Positions 22,765 through 34,698 of a stretch of 64,000 bases of DNA are shown piece by piece. Source of the stretch: Diphasiastrum complanatum (lineage: Eukaryota > Streptophyta > Lycopodiopsida > Lycopodiales > Lycopodiaceae); the NCBI GenBank assembly GCA_029204225.1, contig CM055113.1, positions 34,212,362-34,276,361 on the forward strand. Reading direction: 5' to 3'. The notes under the pieces are model-generated. The model ran no database searches. It saw only the letters and a list, made by a program, of their open reading frames with translations, and was not told the DNA's origin. Both the position numbers and the translations under genes were made by a program. Numbering within the stretch: position 1 is the first letter of the stretch; each line of letters begins with the position of its first letter.

Positions 22765-23382
22765 TTATTTCGGGAATATTGGATTCAGAGATAGTGCAAT
22801 GGCACTTTGATTGTCACAGTAGAGGGTCATTGGATGTGACTGCAAAATTTCGATATCTGCAAACAGGTTCCTTGGCCAAATTGCCTCCTTGGTAGCATTT
22901 GTGGCAGCTATGTATTTCGATTCTGTTGAAGATAATGCTACTGAGGTCTGTTTTCGGCTGTTCCATGAAATTGGGCCTTGGTTGAACAAGAAGACAAATC
23001 TAGAGGTTGATTTTCTTGTGTCAATATCTCTTGCCCAATCTGCATCTGTGTAGCCCTCCGAAATGTTGGCAGGTTGGCTGCCATAGCAGATGCTAAGGTG
23101 TTTTGTAGCTTGGACAGACTTCATGACTTTCATGAGAGCCTTCCAATGAACTGGACCTGGATTTGAAAGAAATTGGCTGAGAGAGCTGATGGAATAAGCA
23201 AGGTTGGGTCGAGTGTAGAGCATAACATACATCAATAAACCGATTATTGAGTGAAATAGATACTGCTTCATCTCCTCCTTTTTTGACTCAGATTTTGGAC
23301 ATTGCTCCTTAGACAGTTTCAAACTAGGGTCAAGTGGGAAGTGGCTTGGTTTGCACTCAACCATTCCATATTTTGCCAGCAC
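22765..23382 (-). pseudogene. Copia RT end and RNase H, nested element
   Basis: Reads RPNLAYSISSLSQFLSNPG, the RT-RNase H connection, then GYTDADWARDIDTRKSTSRF, SWNSRKQTSVALSSTESKYI, and the RNase H motif LYCDNQSAIALSLNP. It stops at FPK, where copia RNase H usually continues (R/T)KHIEIDYHFVR, so the C-terminal part is gone and the LTR follows about 150 bp later. It is separated by a stop and short gap from the RT at 23427. Confidence 0.88.
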
Positions 23383-23426
23383 ATTGGTGAGGTATTTCTG
23401 CTGGCTGATGAAATCTGTCTGCTAGT

Positions 23427-24064
23427 TCAAATTCGAAAAATCTGAATTCCGAGACAGTAGTGTGTAGGACCTATATCTGCCATCTTGTATTCTTGTGCTA
23501 ACAAACATTTGGTATCGTTCAACAAATTTAAATTGTTACTAAACAGTAATGTCTCATCAACATAAAGAGTGATGACTATGAAAGAATCCGATATAGACTT
23601 AAAATAAACATTTGAGTCTGCCGAGTTTGGGATGAAACCATTCTCGATTAGAAATGTATTATATTTCTGAAACCAGAATCTTGGAGACTGTTTCAGACCG
23701 TACAGGAGTTTATGAATTTTGCACACTAGATGCTCCTTCTCTTTAAGCTCATATCCTTTTGGCTGGGACATGTAGATCTCCTCTTCAATGGTGCCATTAA
23801 GGAAGGCAGTTTGGACGTCCATTTGGTGAACTTCAAACAAATTGAAACATGCTTTACCACAGGACTGAAGGTTTCAGAATAATCCAGGTCTGGAAACTGT
23901 GAAAACCCCTTGGCAACCAGTCTAGCTTTGTATGGATTTACTTTACCTTCAACATCATACTTCACTTTGAACAACCACTTGCATGGGATTGGATTTCGAT
24001 CCTTTGGCAGCTCAGTCACAGTCCATGTTTGATTCTCAATCAGAGAATCAAATTCTGCATCCAT
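23427..24064 (-). pseudogene. Copia reverse transcriptase core, nested element
   Basis: The upper part (24064 to about 23850) reads CKWLFKVKYDVEGKVNPYKA, LVAKGFSQ and SETFSPVVKH. A frame change near 23850 leads to HQMDVQTAFLNGTIEEEIYM, LLYGLKQSPRFW, and LYVDETLLFSNN, where the catalytic YVDD has become YVDE. The frameshift and the changed second catalytic Asp make it inactive. Confidence 0.88.
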
Positions 24065-24209
24065 GACAGCCTTCCACCAGGTGTTGACATAGCCCTCATG
24101 AACTATGTTTAGTTCCTACACAAAATAGCAGACCAGATCATCGGAATAGAGACTGTTTGGGTCGATTTGATCTTATGGGTTGAATTTTGACCTTCTGATG
24201 CTGCTTGTT

Positions 24210-25216
24210 CTACTGAGGTTTTGACTCACTGTTAGAGTCAATACCGATTTTCTGGTTTTCTACTCTTGGATCGGATTTTGGATTTTCGATCCTTGGATCA
24301 AATTTTGAATTTTTGATTCTTGGGTCGGATTTTTCTGGAGCTTTTCCCTTGTGATCAAAAAATTGATTCTCCAAAAAAATGACATCTCTGCTCGTGTATG
24401 TTTTGTGAGTGACCAGGTTGTAGAGCTTGTATGTCTTGTAATCTGGGGAGTAGCCAATGAAAATCAATTTTATGCTCTTGTCATCCAGCTTCTTTCTTGA
24501 ATCCTCAGGGATCTAAGCATAGGCAATGCATCCAAACACACGAATATGTTTGAGTGATGGCTTTGATCCAATCCACACCTAGGGTGCCTTGCCATTCAGG
24601 GACTTAGTGATGGATCGATTTTGCAAGTAGGCAGTTGTAGTGACAACTTCTACCCAAAATCTCTTTGGAAGAGAAGCATGGGCCATCATGCTTCTGGCAC
24701 TATCTATCAGTGTCCGATTCTTCCGTTTTGCTACTCCATTTGATTGAGGTGAGTAGCTCGTGGTGAATTGTTGGAGTATTCCACAGGCCTTGCAGAAATC
24801 CTTGAACTCGGTGGAGATCTATTCTTCCCTCCATCTATACATAAAGCTTTTATTGTTCTTTGGGTTTGATTTTCTGCAGATGCCTTGAATTGCTTGAAGA
24901 ATTTGAAAGTCTCGGATTTATTCTTCAAAAAGTAAGTAGCAGTTCTCCTAGAAAAGTCATCAATAAAAGTCAGAAAATAAAGAGCTCCCCCTGTGGAAGA
25001 AGTCTGCAATGGGCCACAAAGGTCACTATGTAAAAGGTCTAGCAAATCTCTAGAAGTGTGAACAAAATCTGAAGTGAATGGACTTCTAGCATGCTTGCTG
25101 ATAATATGGCTTTCACATGGAGAATCAGATTTGCTAATAGAAGGAAGATCTTGCACTAAGTTCTGATCATTTGTTGAATACTCTTCAAATTTAAATGGCC
25201 TAGTCTGAAATGCCAC
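24210..25216 (-). pseudogene. Copia integrase, nested element
   Basis: 25216 to about 24830 carries the N-terminal and core parts: HSDLCGPLQTSSTGGALYFL, TFIDDFSRRTATYFLKNKSE, then IKALCIDGG where SDNGGEY-type sequence is expected, so the second catalytic Asp context is altered and the frame shifts just after. 24467-24210 is the C-terminal part, IFIGYSPDYKTYKLYNLVTH and SRDVIFLENQFFDHK, ending in a tandem DPRIENPKS-type repeat. Confidence 0.85.
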
Positions 25217-25361
25217 AACATATGATTTGATTCAGAAGTAGAAATTAGAGCTTGACTATTTGTAGAAAAACACTGACTTAATTTTAAAGGTAGCCACATC
25301 TTCTACCATAAGCTAGGACTTTCCTAGGCTTGTCAAGAATAGTCCAGCCCTCTGTATCGAA

Positions 25362-26400
25362 TTATACTCTATGACCAAAATTAGTGATTCTGCTTATAGA
25401 AAGCAAATTCTTTGTAAGGTTCGAAATATACAGGACATTGGACAACAACTTCACAACACCTCTCTGAAATTCAACCCTTACTGCCCCTTCACCTTCAATG
25501 GAATGTGTTGAGTTGTCTCCAAGCTGCACAACTCTGGAATGGATGAAAGGCTTGTAGTTTTGGAACCAATCCCGATGATAGATCATGTGCTGAGTTGCTC
25601 CAGAGTCCAGGTACCAGGAATCGATATCCTAAAAATTTTCGACCCTGGTCATAAAGGCAACTTCATCCTCCTCTTCATGTTGGATCGAGTTATTGGTTGA
25701 GGCAACATTTGTTTGTTGTTGGAACTGCTTCTTCTTATCATTGTTGTACTTGAGTGTTCTGCTGTCCTTAATGAGATGAGTAGTCCTCTTACAATACTTG
25801 CAGAAGAGTTTCTGCATTGGTTGGAATGGTGAAGAATTCGACCTTGGGCCAAAATTTGACCCAGAGCCAAAATTTGATTCTGGCTGCATGTTGCTCTTTT
25901 TCCCTAAATTATTAGGTTTTGTGGATTTTTTTTTGAATTTTTTATTTTTCTTTGTGTACAGAGTCTGAGAATCCGATCTTGAGCTTTAGAAGGCATTCCT
26001 TCTGATTTCCTCTTGTAACAAGATAGAGATGACTCTTGATAGAGTAAGTTGTTGTTGGGTTGAAATAGCCATGACCCATGTTTCATAGGCTTCAGGAAGA
26101 CTCGATAAAAGAGTCATTAATACATCTTAATCTTCAATGTTTGATCCTGTTGCAAATGACTAATTTGGGAGTCTTTGATCTTCAAAGTGATTAAGGCAAA
26201 TGCCTTGCCATCTTGTTGCCTCCATTTGGTGATGCCAGCTGCATCAGCCTCTGGCTTGATTTCAGTACCATCAACAATGTCCCACAGCTCCTTGGCTAAT
26301 AGAACGACTTTCATCTTGAACTTCCAGAGATGGTAGTTCTCTCCATCGATCTTGTCAATCAGAGAAGAACTAGAAGTAAAGTCCATTATGGTATAGTTTG
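25362..26400 (-). pseudogene. Copia gag, nucleocapsid, protease and GAG-pre-integrase, nested element
   Basis: The gag N-terminus (ATG near 26383) reads MDFTSSSSLIDKIDGENYHL and FKMKVVLLAKELWDIVDGT. The nucleocapsid knuckle near 25800 is CKYCKRTTHLIKDS, with the final Cys replaced by Ser. Protease WYLDSGATQHMIYHRDW spans about 25613-25563. The segment to 25362 has VVKLLSNVLYISNLTKNLLS, the usual sequence before the integrase. Internal stops near 25900 and 26116 break the frame. Confidence 0.85.
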
Positions 26401-26528
26401 ATATCGTTGGTAGAAACAACAATAACGGGATACTGTTGGCTGCGCACTTGCTGAAATGAAGTCTTGGTAGAAACAAGACTAAATCTGCAATGAAAATATA
26501 GATTACTAAGCCACCCGCTCTAATATCA

Positions 26529-27190
26529 TGTAGGATTTTGGTGCAAAGGTGGTGAGCAGCAGAAGTGGTGAGCAGATGGTGATGAATCAGTAGTGCGACA
26601 GTTACCAGCAAGACAATTCAAGATGAATCTGACACTACAATGCGCAATGGAACAAGATAGTAAAACGATGCACTCTGATTAGATTACAGAATACTGATTA
26701 CAATGCTTGAAGCTGGGCGAAAAACAGTGGGCGCTCAAAAATTGCTTCAGCTGAAATCGTTAATGTTAAAAAAATTGGAATACTAGAATGTTAACTAACT
26801 GATTCTACAAAACCTACTTAATCACTGATCCTTGTTACCGAATAATGCCTGAATTATTGTTACAAAAGATGCCTGTTGTCAGGGCGTTGACTCCGTCATT
26901 GATGATTGGAAGATCAATGCATTGGAATCCTAAGTTAATCTACTTACAGTCCCACAGAAAGTAGCCATTATTTTAACTGTATGTGGGTCGGATTTCTAAT
27001 TACAAAGGGTCAGATTTATACACTGGGTCGGATAATTTACAAAAGGGTTGGATTTATACAAAGGTTCAGGTTTATTAGACCCGATTTGATCTGATCCGAT
27101 CCAGGGACCCCCGGATAAATTAGACCCGATCCGATCCGATCTAGGGTTGAAAAAGCACACTTTGATGGGATTGATATTGGGTCGAAAAAA
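26529..27190 (-). repeat. 5' LTR of nested copia element, truncated
   Basis: Matches 21830 to about 22480 with substitutions and small insertions, including an extra GGATTTATACAAAGG-type unit. Similarity stops near 27190, where the plus-strand copia gag piece begins. Confidence 0.8.
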
Positions 27191-27210
27191 TAGGCTCGAG
27201 TCCAAAAAAA

Positions 27211-28337
27211 GTGAGAATGGATTCACTATTTTTGATCCATGACCTCTATGATATTGTTCTTGGAGTCGAGGAAGAACCTCAAGGAGCTCAAGAACGATTG
27301 AAATACAAGAAGACGGCTAGATTAGCCTTGCATTGCTTAAAGATGAATGTAAGCAATGACCTCTTGAAAGAGGTAGCTTCTTGTGCCTCATTCAAAGAGG
27401 CTTGGGATTCACTAAAGAACATTTAGGAATCCAACAACACCTCTAGAGTACTCATGCTAAGGAATCAAGTACTCCAAAGCATGAAGGAAAATGGAAAAAG
27501 TGGACAAGAATATGTCCTAAGAATCAAATTTTTAAACAAAGAATTGGGATCAATTGGAGAAAAAATCCAAGATAAAGAACTAGTACAAGTCATATCGAAT
27601 GGACTTGGTGATGAGTTCACCAATCTTGCTCAAACATTTGCCATCCAAGGCCAACTTCCAACCATTGACAAGTTACACAATGTATTTGTGGCCTACACCA
27701 CATTTGAGTTATTGTGTAAGCAAGTTAATTCAACACATGCAAGGTCCTTTGATACATCATTGGAAAAGTGCCAAAAGAGTATTTAGATATATCTCTTCTA
27801 CTAGATTTTTTGGCATTCTCTATCAAGGATCTAACTTGCACTTGAGGGCATACTCGAATTCGGATTTTGCAAGTGACAAGATGGATAGAAAATCCATAAG
27901 TGCATTTGCTACTTTCATTTGTGGAGGAGTGATATCTTGGATTTCCAAAAAAGCAAGATACTATCTCACTTTCCTCTTGTGAAGTCGAGTACAAGGCCTT
28001 GACTTCAACAACAAAAGAACTCTTTTGGCTAAAAAGACTTTTGGAGGAGCTCCAGGTGATGAAGGCCGAGGAGATCCCTTGCATCTACTATTGTGATAAT
28101 CAAGCATCTCAACAGTTTGCTACAAATCCTATCTTTTATGCTAGAACAAAGCATATTGAGATAGCTCATCACTTTGTGAGGGAGGAGGTGCAATCCAAGG
28201 AGGTACAACTTCATCATGTGCCATCATCCAAGTGCATAGCTGATATCTTAACCAAGCCTTTGCCTAAAGATCCATTTTTCAAGTTAAGATTTGCTCTTGG
28301 AATTGTAGATAGATGTACATTGGATTTACCAAGTTAG
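27211..28337 (+). pseudogene. Copia gag joined directly to RT-end/RNase H by internal deletion
   Basis: 27211-27730 is gag (UBN2-type): LYDIVLGVEEEPQGAQE, LALHCLKMNVSNDLLKEVA, one stop at 27424, then VLMLRNQVLQSMKENGKSGQ and LVQVISNGLGDEFTNLAQTF. About 27740-27980, in another frame, is the RT end: HWKSAKRVFRYISSTRFFGI and AYSNSDFASDKMDRKSISAF. 27980-28337 is RNase H: ELFWLKRLLEELQVMKAEE, YYCDNQASQQFATNPIFY, TKHIEIAHHFVREEVQSKEV, then CIADILTKPLPKDPFF. Protease, integrase and most of RT are absent. The gag resembles that of the 45-50 kb element (IVLGxEEEPQ, MNVSN). A purine run GAGGAG and the LTR at 28348 follow directly. Confidence 0.88.
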
Positions 28338-28347
28338 AATTGAGGAG

Positions 28348-28820
28348 TGTTGAAATTGTCACTTCTAATTTGGTGGATGCAATATGTTAATCTTGAGATC
28401 TAAGTTCATATTGAGATCTCACACGTGTGGAGCTTGTTCCCATGAGTGAAAGGAAGTAAATGTACTTGTATATAGTTAGATTCATTTTAAATAAATCTAC
28501 ACGTGTGAACTTGACTTTTGACTAGAATCCAAGCAAAAGTCATTTTGGTCAATTTCCTTGTAATTAGCTTGCATTTCCATGTGAATGAGTAAATGCTCCC
28601 ACATGTCAAGATGTTGTTCACATGTGTGGATCTGGATGTACTTGATAAGATGTACATATTCTCCTAGGTCCTATTTTATAGGGAAGATTCCTACTTTTGT
28701 GGAGACTAGCATTTGGATTCTAGCTAGTAGGATAAGTCGACTTTGATCTATGGCATATCTTGCTCCTATTGGGGGATCTACACGATGTGGCACTCCCCAC
28801 ACGTGTGAAGACCTGCTGGA
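28348..28820 (+). repeat. 3' LTR of plus-strand copia remnant
   Basis: Starts TGTTGAAATTGTCAC after a GAGGAG purine tract. Its main body is duplicated at 21430-21793. It contains several ACACGTGT words (about 28419, 28498, 28798). The right end is uncertain. Confidence 0.75.
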
Positions 28821-29940
28821 CTAGTATACTATTTGTTTTACTTGGTCTCAAAGCCATAGTTGGCCTGTGATTATCAACACCACAGAAGACTACAGCCCTC
28901 ACTGGGTTGGAGGCAGAAATAAAACAGACCAATGCATTAGTTGTAAAGAAATTCCAGGCAATGCTGAGAAGCATCGTGTGTCATAAGATTAGAATACAAA
29001 ATCATCCTAGTTGATGAGTTAGAGTCCTGAAGTGATTTTCAAGTCCATTTTGGGACAATATAGGGATACTATCAGCGACTAACAACAATGTATAGATGCC
29101 CCAATTGATTGTCACAAAGGCTTATTAAGACCAAGAGCGCCAATAGATGTAAAAGGGATCACATAATTTTGTTTGAGCTTTGTGAACAAAAAATAGCTAC
29201 AATTTGGTCCATTTGCAATAAAGAGATGAAAACATTACCATAAACAAAATTCAACTTTTAGCTATCATACACGACATGTTTGTGATCAACTTGGCTTTTT
29301 TTTATTTCAAGACAAAAGTCAACGTCCTCTCATCCAGAATACGTTTATGAATTATGAAGAAATTTTTATAACAAGTCTCTCTTCCGGATCAATCTCATGA
29401 TCCATGTAGGTGCCGGCCTCCTTGACCAGCCACTTGATATGCGACTTGTGTTCTCGTTGTCAGATGCGCAACAAACATTAATTCAAGATTAATTATCACA
29501 AGGATGCAAACTGGACTTCAAAATGATTACAAAGGAGCGATTTTTGTATGCATCTTAACCTTGTATGCATATTAGCAATCATTCTGTGAGCTCTTAAAAA
29601 TTCTATTTGTGGCACTTTAGCCTAAAAGTGAATTCTTGCCATTATAAGGAGGCAAAAAGCCTAGCCTCTTTTGGAAAATTCACACGAACTCCAAGATACT
29701 CGTTACCGTTATGTACTATTTGCTAGTTTTAACAGAAGGTCAATGAGCCCATTATATTAAAAATGCTTATGTGATAGTTTTGAGCTGAAAGTTTTTTCCA
29801 TTCCACACAAATTTCTGACTTAACTTACAACTTGCCTGGATGATCACGAAAAAGCAAGCCCTACACTGACCATGAAGAGCTCACTTGATAATTCTGTCTC
29901 TAGCGCGCATTAGCTTCTGCTCGCTTTTGTGGTAAAAGAG
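28821..29940. other. AT-rich DNA, nothing recognised
   Basis: No coding motif or repeat partner was seen on either strand. Confidence 0.5.
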
Positions 29941-29959
29941 TTGACCAGAACACGTTCAT

Positions 29960-30490
29960 TGATGGGAGATGGAAAGAGGACAGTTGTGCTTCTGCTCAGC
30001 TTGATACATCACTTGATGCATGCTCTCGTGTGCTATCTCAGCCATAATTTGATCCTGTTATCTAAAACCATGAGGGATCGCTTCAATGCACACAACGGTA
30101 ACGCACTTCCACACAGTGGTCTTCCCGGACAGAACAGACATCGGCTCCCGCTCATCTCTCATCAACTTGACGAACAGAGTCTGCAGAGACAACCCAAATG
30201 ATCGTGTTTCCCTCCATGACTACACTGCCCATTGCCCATTTTGTGCTATTCGACATCGCCACCAACACAGTCCGCCCGCTCTGGAGACACATGGTGTAGC
30301 TCAAGCACATTCCTTCTCAATGGTACTCTCATGCAAACAGGAGATGATTGTGATGGCTTTAAGAAGCATGGTGTGCTCATGCGCATTCCTTCCCAATGGT
30401 ACTCTCATGCAAACAGGAGGCAATTACGATGGCTTTAAGAAGGTGAGATACTTCTCACCATGCCCTACCACAGGTACATGCGATTGAGTA
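29960..30490 (+). pseudogene. Glyoxal/galactose oxidase-like (GLOX) pseudogene fragment
   Basis: GLOX enzymes are secreted copper radical oxidases that oxidise aldehydes to acids, releasing hydrogen peroxide; the plant genes act at cell walls and in pollen. Across two frames I read VVFPDRTDIGS, CRDNPNDRVSLHDYTAH, and FVLFDIATNTVRPL (usually AHSxLYDxxSNTxRPL). WCSSSTFLLNGTLMQTG and DGFKK follow, and the piece ends NGTLMQTGGNYDGFKKVRYF, SPCPTTGTCD. These match the N-terminal Kelch-like region of the family. The WCSS-to-DGFKK block occurs twice in tandem (30290-30366 and 30367-30443, 77 bp each), and 77 is not a multiple of three. Early stops and frameshifts are present, and the Kelch core and C-terminal domain are missing. 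It is a broken gene copy. Confidence 0.8.
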
Positions 30491-31400
30491 AAATCAGAAA
30501 AGGAGCTCTTAGCAGGCACTTGTCTGATCTGCGCATGATCACTATGAGAGGGATAAGAGTATTCATTAAAGAATTTGTTCCTGACCAAGGATTAGGCCAG
30601 TTTGATCTGCAATTTGTGAAACTCATGATGCCCATAGCTCCAGGATATCAATTCACAATTACATGGACGGAATGCTTTTATATTATCAAAAGGCTGACCG
30701 ATCCAAATATAGGACATTAGAAGACTGAAAGAGATAAAATGGATGATATAATCTAGTGATGTAGAATAGCTTCTGTAATTAGTCAATGTATATCACCGTG
30801 GATTTGTTCAAAACACTAACGACATAGATAATGCTTTAATATTACTATAGCATTGATTTCAAAAGAGCCAAATCCAAAACAAAAGGCAAGAAGATACATG
30901 TGAAGAAGTGGGGTAGAATAGCTTCAATAAGTCAATATGCATGAAATTGTTCAAACATCAAACACATAAATCTAGTTTTTGAATGAAGACATATTCAGAG
31001 AACCTGCGACCAATTCTTCATTCTTCACATGGAAAAACCATAGTCGCTAATTCTTCCAGACCCACCATGTGTTCCTCAAAGCTCTTGAGACTAAGCTCTC
31101 CTTCACCATTACTTGAAAAAGTCACACCATAAAACTTAAATAACTAAATATTATCTTGTTGCTGGAAGCTCACAGAAGATTAAACAGACGCTATTTGGAA
31201 ATCGCAACAAAACCCAATACAGTATACTTGAATCTGAGCATTTCAATCACTACATATTAGACTAATCTCAATCTAAACACTAAATGAGAATTCTGGGAAG
31301 GTGAAAAATTCAGAAGACATATTGTTGATACTTGATATAATCAATACTTGACATGATCAAAAGAACTGAAGAAAAAAACAAATAAACACGCTGAATTCCT
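30491..31400. other. Downstream spacer, nothing recognised
   Basis: A plus frame of 86 codons (30460-30720) has no motif I can tie to the GLOX family or any other. The rest is AT-rich. Confidence 0.4.
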
Positions 31401-31435
31401 GAGCAGCTGATGTCATGCTTTGTTGTTGGCCATCG

Positions 31436-31465
31436 CTCCTCCTCCTCCTCCTCCTCCTCCTCCTC
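31436..31465. repeat. (CTC)n microsatellite
   Basis: About ten CTC/GAG units, giving poly-Leu or poly-Glu runs in translation only by composition. Confidence 0.95.
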
Positions 31466-32036
31466 AGCTTCTACCATCTCTTCAGGATCACCACTCCATC
31501 GCGTCAAAAAAAAAAAAATCCATATAATTATCTAGTCTCGTTGATCCACCAGAAAAAACCCTTTGACAGGGAGATCACAAGCGGCATAGTGCGCCGCTCA
31601 TGCCAATACTGTCCAATTTCTGCAAAAACAAAACCCGTTTCGATGGAAGGAAGGCAGATCTGAAGAGCGATGGATCCAGCCTTGCACCATCCCTGCCATT
31701 GTCTACACTATAACACGCCAAATGCATGATCTCGACAAAAGATAACTGGGAGGTACTACGTGAAAGGCATAGCTACTAAGTGAAGAATCGTGAGAGGGAG
31801 GAGGAGGGTGTAGGAGAGAGATATATAAATTCATATTGGGTGAGAGGGGGAAAGTAGGGTATATGAGAGAGATAGAGGAGGGACCATTAGATGCATGCAT
31901 GGGGAGGAGGGCCATGCATCCTTTTCCTCATACATGCATCCTCCTCCCCAAGTTTTTTAATTAGAAAAAGCTTATGCATGGGTGAGGGAGGAGCATGCAT
32001 GGTGCACCCATACACATGCGCAAAACTGTACATAAG

Positions 32037-32037
<1 letters not shown>

Positions 32038-32120
<83 letters not shown>
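32038..32120. repeat. (AT)n(GT)n compound microsatellite
   Basis: About 16 AT units pass directly into about 24 TG units. It lies just left of the first XTH-like duplicate. Confidence 0.97.
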
Positions 32121-32121
<1 letters not shown>

Positions 32122-32330
32122 ATCGTATATTGCATCAAACAGACCTTCTACGCTTCGTAGATTCACAACCGCTTTGCAGAGCTTAGCAGATTCCAACGTA
32201 AGCTGGTCTCCTGCTTATGTCAACTTGCTCAACGAAGGACTCACAATACAGCTTCTTCTGAATCAATCTTCAGGTGTGCTTTCATCGCTTTCTTAGATTT
32301 TCATGTAATTTTTTGGCAATACGTAGCGCA
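32121..32330 (+). pseudogene. XTH exon-1 tail with misplaced downstream segment (duplicate copy A)
   Basis: 32195-32273 encodes NVSWSPAYVNLLNEGL and IQLLLNQSSG, then GTGTGC as donor. This matches the XTH pattern of a short strand followed by LNxGxxIQLxLDxSSG. Just left of it, 32121-32192 matches 32922-32996, which lies downstream of copy B, so the order is scrambled relative to copy B. It lacks a start codon and signal peptide. Confidence 0.7.
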
Positions 32331-32610
32331 CCCTTTGAATTCAACTTTATTTCTACTTGAAAATGTTTTGTTGGATTCATGGACGAACCCAAAAACCGGA
32401 AATAATAAATAGATCACTAGAGACCTGAAGTGGAGATTATAAGGAAGCATGACGAGCTTCCCTTACTTTCTATAGATTGTGTACGAGGAGACTCTTTAAT
32501 CTCATCATTCTACTTCTCTGAGCCCAAGATCATACAACAACGTCCTGTCCATCCCCTTGAGGGCTCTGATTGCTAATTAACAGTTATGTGATATTACCAA
32601 CTAACCGAAG

Positions 32611-33030
32611 ATGGTCACGAATCTGGATAAGATCGTAGTATTGTTGATCATTTTAGTGGTTACTATAGGAACGCAGGCAATAACTGGAACTAGTGCCCAT
32701 AGAAGTAGCGTGAGATTTCAAGACAGTTACAACGTAAGCTGGTCTCCTGCTTATGTTAACCTGCTCAATGAAGGACTCACAATACAGCTTCTTCTGAATC
32801 AATCTTTAGGTATGCTTTCATCGCTTTCTAGATTTTCATGTAATTTTTTGGATTGTGTGATAGTGTTATGTGCATCGTATCTGATACATTATTGGATTCT
32901 TGAACATTTTCATTTGATATGTTAATCGTATATAGCGTCAAACGGACCTTCCTCGCTTTGCAGATTCACAACCGCTTTGCAGAGCTCAATAGATTCAGTT
33001 TCCATTGAATACGGTCAAATCATTGTGACA
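32611..33030 (+). pseudogene. Xyloglucan endotransglucosylase/hydrolase (XTH, GH16) first exon, copy B
   Basis: XTHs cut and rejoin xyloglucan in the cell wall. The exon from ATG 32611 to donor GTATGC at 32810 encodes a hydrophobic signal peptide (KIVVLLIILVVTIGTQA), then RFQDSYNVSWSPAYVNLLNE and TIQLLLNQSLG. It matches the N-terminal strand of XTHs, where Ser replaces the Leu of SLG in copy A and in family members. The segment at 32920-33030 has AG acceptors and a GTATGT donor and may be the remains of exon 2, but it does not give a clean GH16 strand. The catalytic ExDxE exon was not seen. It is probably a dead gene fragment. Confidence 0.68.
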
Positions 33031-34589
33031 CAGGTATGTTAATTAAACATTTGATATTTTCTTGAACGTATTTTCAAACATCTGATACGTAATCCGAACA
33101 TATAAACATCTGATGTGCATCGTATATGATATGTGAACATTCTTGAACGTTATTGGATTCTTGAATGTAATTAGGCATCATATACACGTACATATGCATG
33201 CACATACATATGTGTAATTAAGCATCTGATAGAAGGGGTGGGGATAAACGCACACATCCGATAATCGTATTGAATATTCAGATAAACATCAGATAAACGC
33301 CATCCAGTCCCCATAGATTAAAAGATCACTATCCTTAACCATGTCCTCTTCAATAGGTAGAAATGCACTAATCTAATCTTCATTGTCCTAAATATCAACT
33401 TCTGCCTTAATGATAGCACGGATTTTTTCGGGAAATTCTTCGTCTTCTTGAACCGGAGGGTCATAAAAGTGAAGACAACGCCTCCATTTGCTAACTTGGC
33501 CATCTCAACTCCGCTTACTACAGACTTGGTGTACCTCGGGAGTGTGAGGATCAGACTTGACAAGCCTATATTTGTTACAAGCAAGCGTGTCAATTCAATG
33601 TCCCTCAAATCAATGTGTAACCATCTACACTAGAGCAGCAACCCTATGTATTCAACTTGAAGATAAGAGCAAATGTATTTTGCATTGTTCTCTTGAGTAG
33701 AGATATGGAGACTATACAAAATATACAATATATAACATTGAGATTGCTAATGGCAAGCGCATGTGATTATACCTTGGGACCAAGTTATTATAATGTTCAT
33801 AACCAAGAGTGTTTTTCCCAAAGTTGATCTGCCTTAATCTTTGACTTATGTGATGTACATCGTGTTTCTTAGGCTGTTTTTGAATACCTGGGCACACATT
33901 TCAAACAAACCTTGCTTAGTTTGAAGACATTTTAAAAATCTTCCTGATAGAGAGTACCAATAGGTTGAAAGTTTCCCAAACAACAAGTTCTCCACCATTG
34001 GAGTTTCTTAATTTGACCGTAGATATAAACATAAGAGCAACGACTTGCTTTAGCAGCCTTTACAGCTAACAAAGCACACTGTTGACTGAAAAAAATCGCC
34101 TGAGCAGCACAGAAACATTAATGTATGAAGATAAACATCAGTCAGATGCGTCAAGTCATGATCAATTACTTTATAGTTGTATCAATGACAATGCCATCGT
34201 ATATGCTACATATTTTCTTGAATGGCCTTATGATATTTCAGATGCGTCAATCGTAACATCAGATAAACACACACATTAGATAATCATATTGAATATTAAG
34301 ATCAGATAAAGCACATCAGATAAAGCTCGGTTGTTGATATCACGCAGATTAGCAGGTGGAAAACTATGCCACCAAGCTATTGGCACAGGACTGTAGAACT
34401 TACGGCACACTCTTCAAGGTCAAAGTAAGTCCAAATCTTGAGATTAACTGATTACCTTCACATATTGATCCTTAACATGGATAATTGATTAGATCTTCAC
34501 TACACTGTATCAGATCAAGCCTCTTTCCTAAAAACACCATACAATTATTATTTAGCTATGATGCAGTTTGCATTTGACTGATATATCAT
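33031..34589. other. Spacer with one unrecognised frame
   Basis: A 96-codon minus frame (33318-33608) reads GLSSLILTLPRYTKSVVSGV and EMAKLANGGVVFTFMTLRFK, which looks coding-like, but I cannot assign it. Scattered words such as CATCTGATA and AGATAAACACATCAGATAA recur loosely. No other feature was seen. Confidence 0.35.
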
Positions 34590-34631
34590 CTCTCTCTCTC
34601 TCTCTCGCGGCCTGGCCAGCCCCCCCGCCCC

Positions 34632-34698
<67 letters not shown>

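Larger units (their letters stand above)
21830..27190 (-). mobile_element. Nested Ty1/copia retrotransposon, minus strand, decayed
   Basis: The 3' LTR is 21830-22613 (TGTAGG to AACA) and the 5' LTR begins at 26529 with the same TGTAGGATTTTGGTG. A primer-site-like GCTCTAATATCA precedes the 5' LTR, and the purine tract AAGGGGGAG sits beside the 3' LTR. Gag, protease, integrase, RT and RNase H follow in copia order on the minus strand. The 5' LTR is cut short at about 27190, against an expected end near 27312. LTR divergence by indels and several pol lesions indicate an old insertion. It sits between a copia LTR fragment and a copia gag piece on the other strand, so it most likely landed inside that element. 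Confidence 0.85.

Noticed and set aside
33318-33608. 96-codon minus frame with ANGGVVFTFMTLRFKK
   Set aside because: Looks coding-like but I could not attach any family, splice site or partner exon, so I did not call it a gene.
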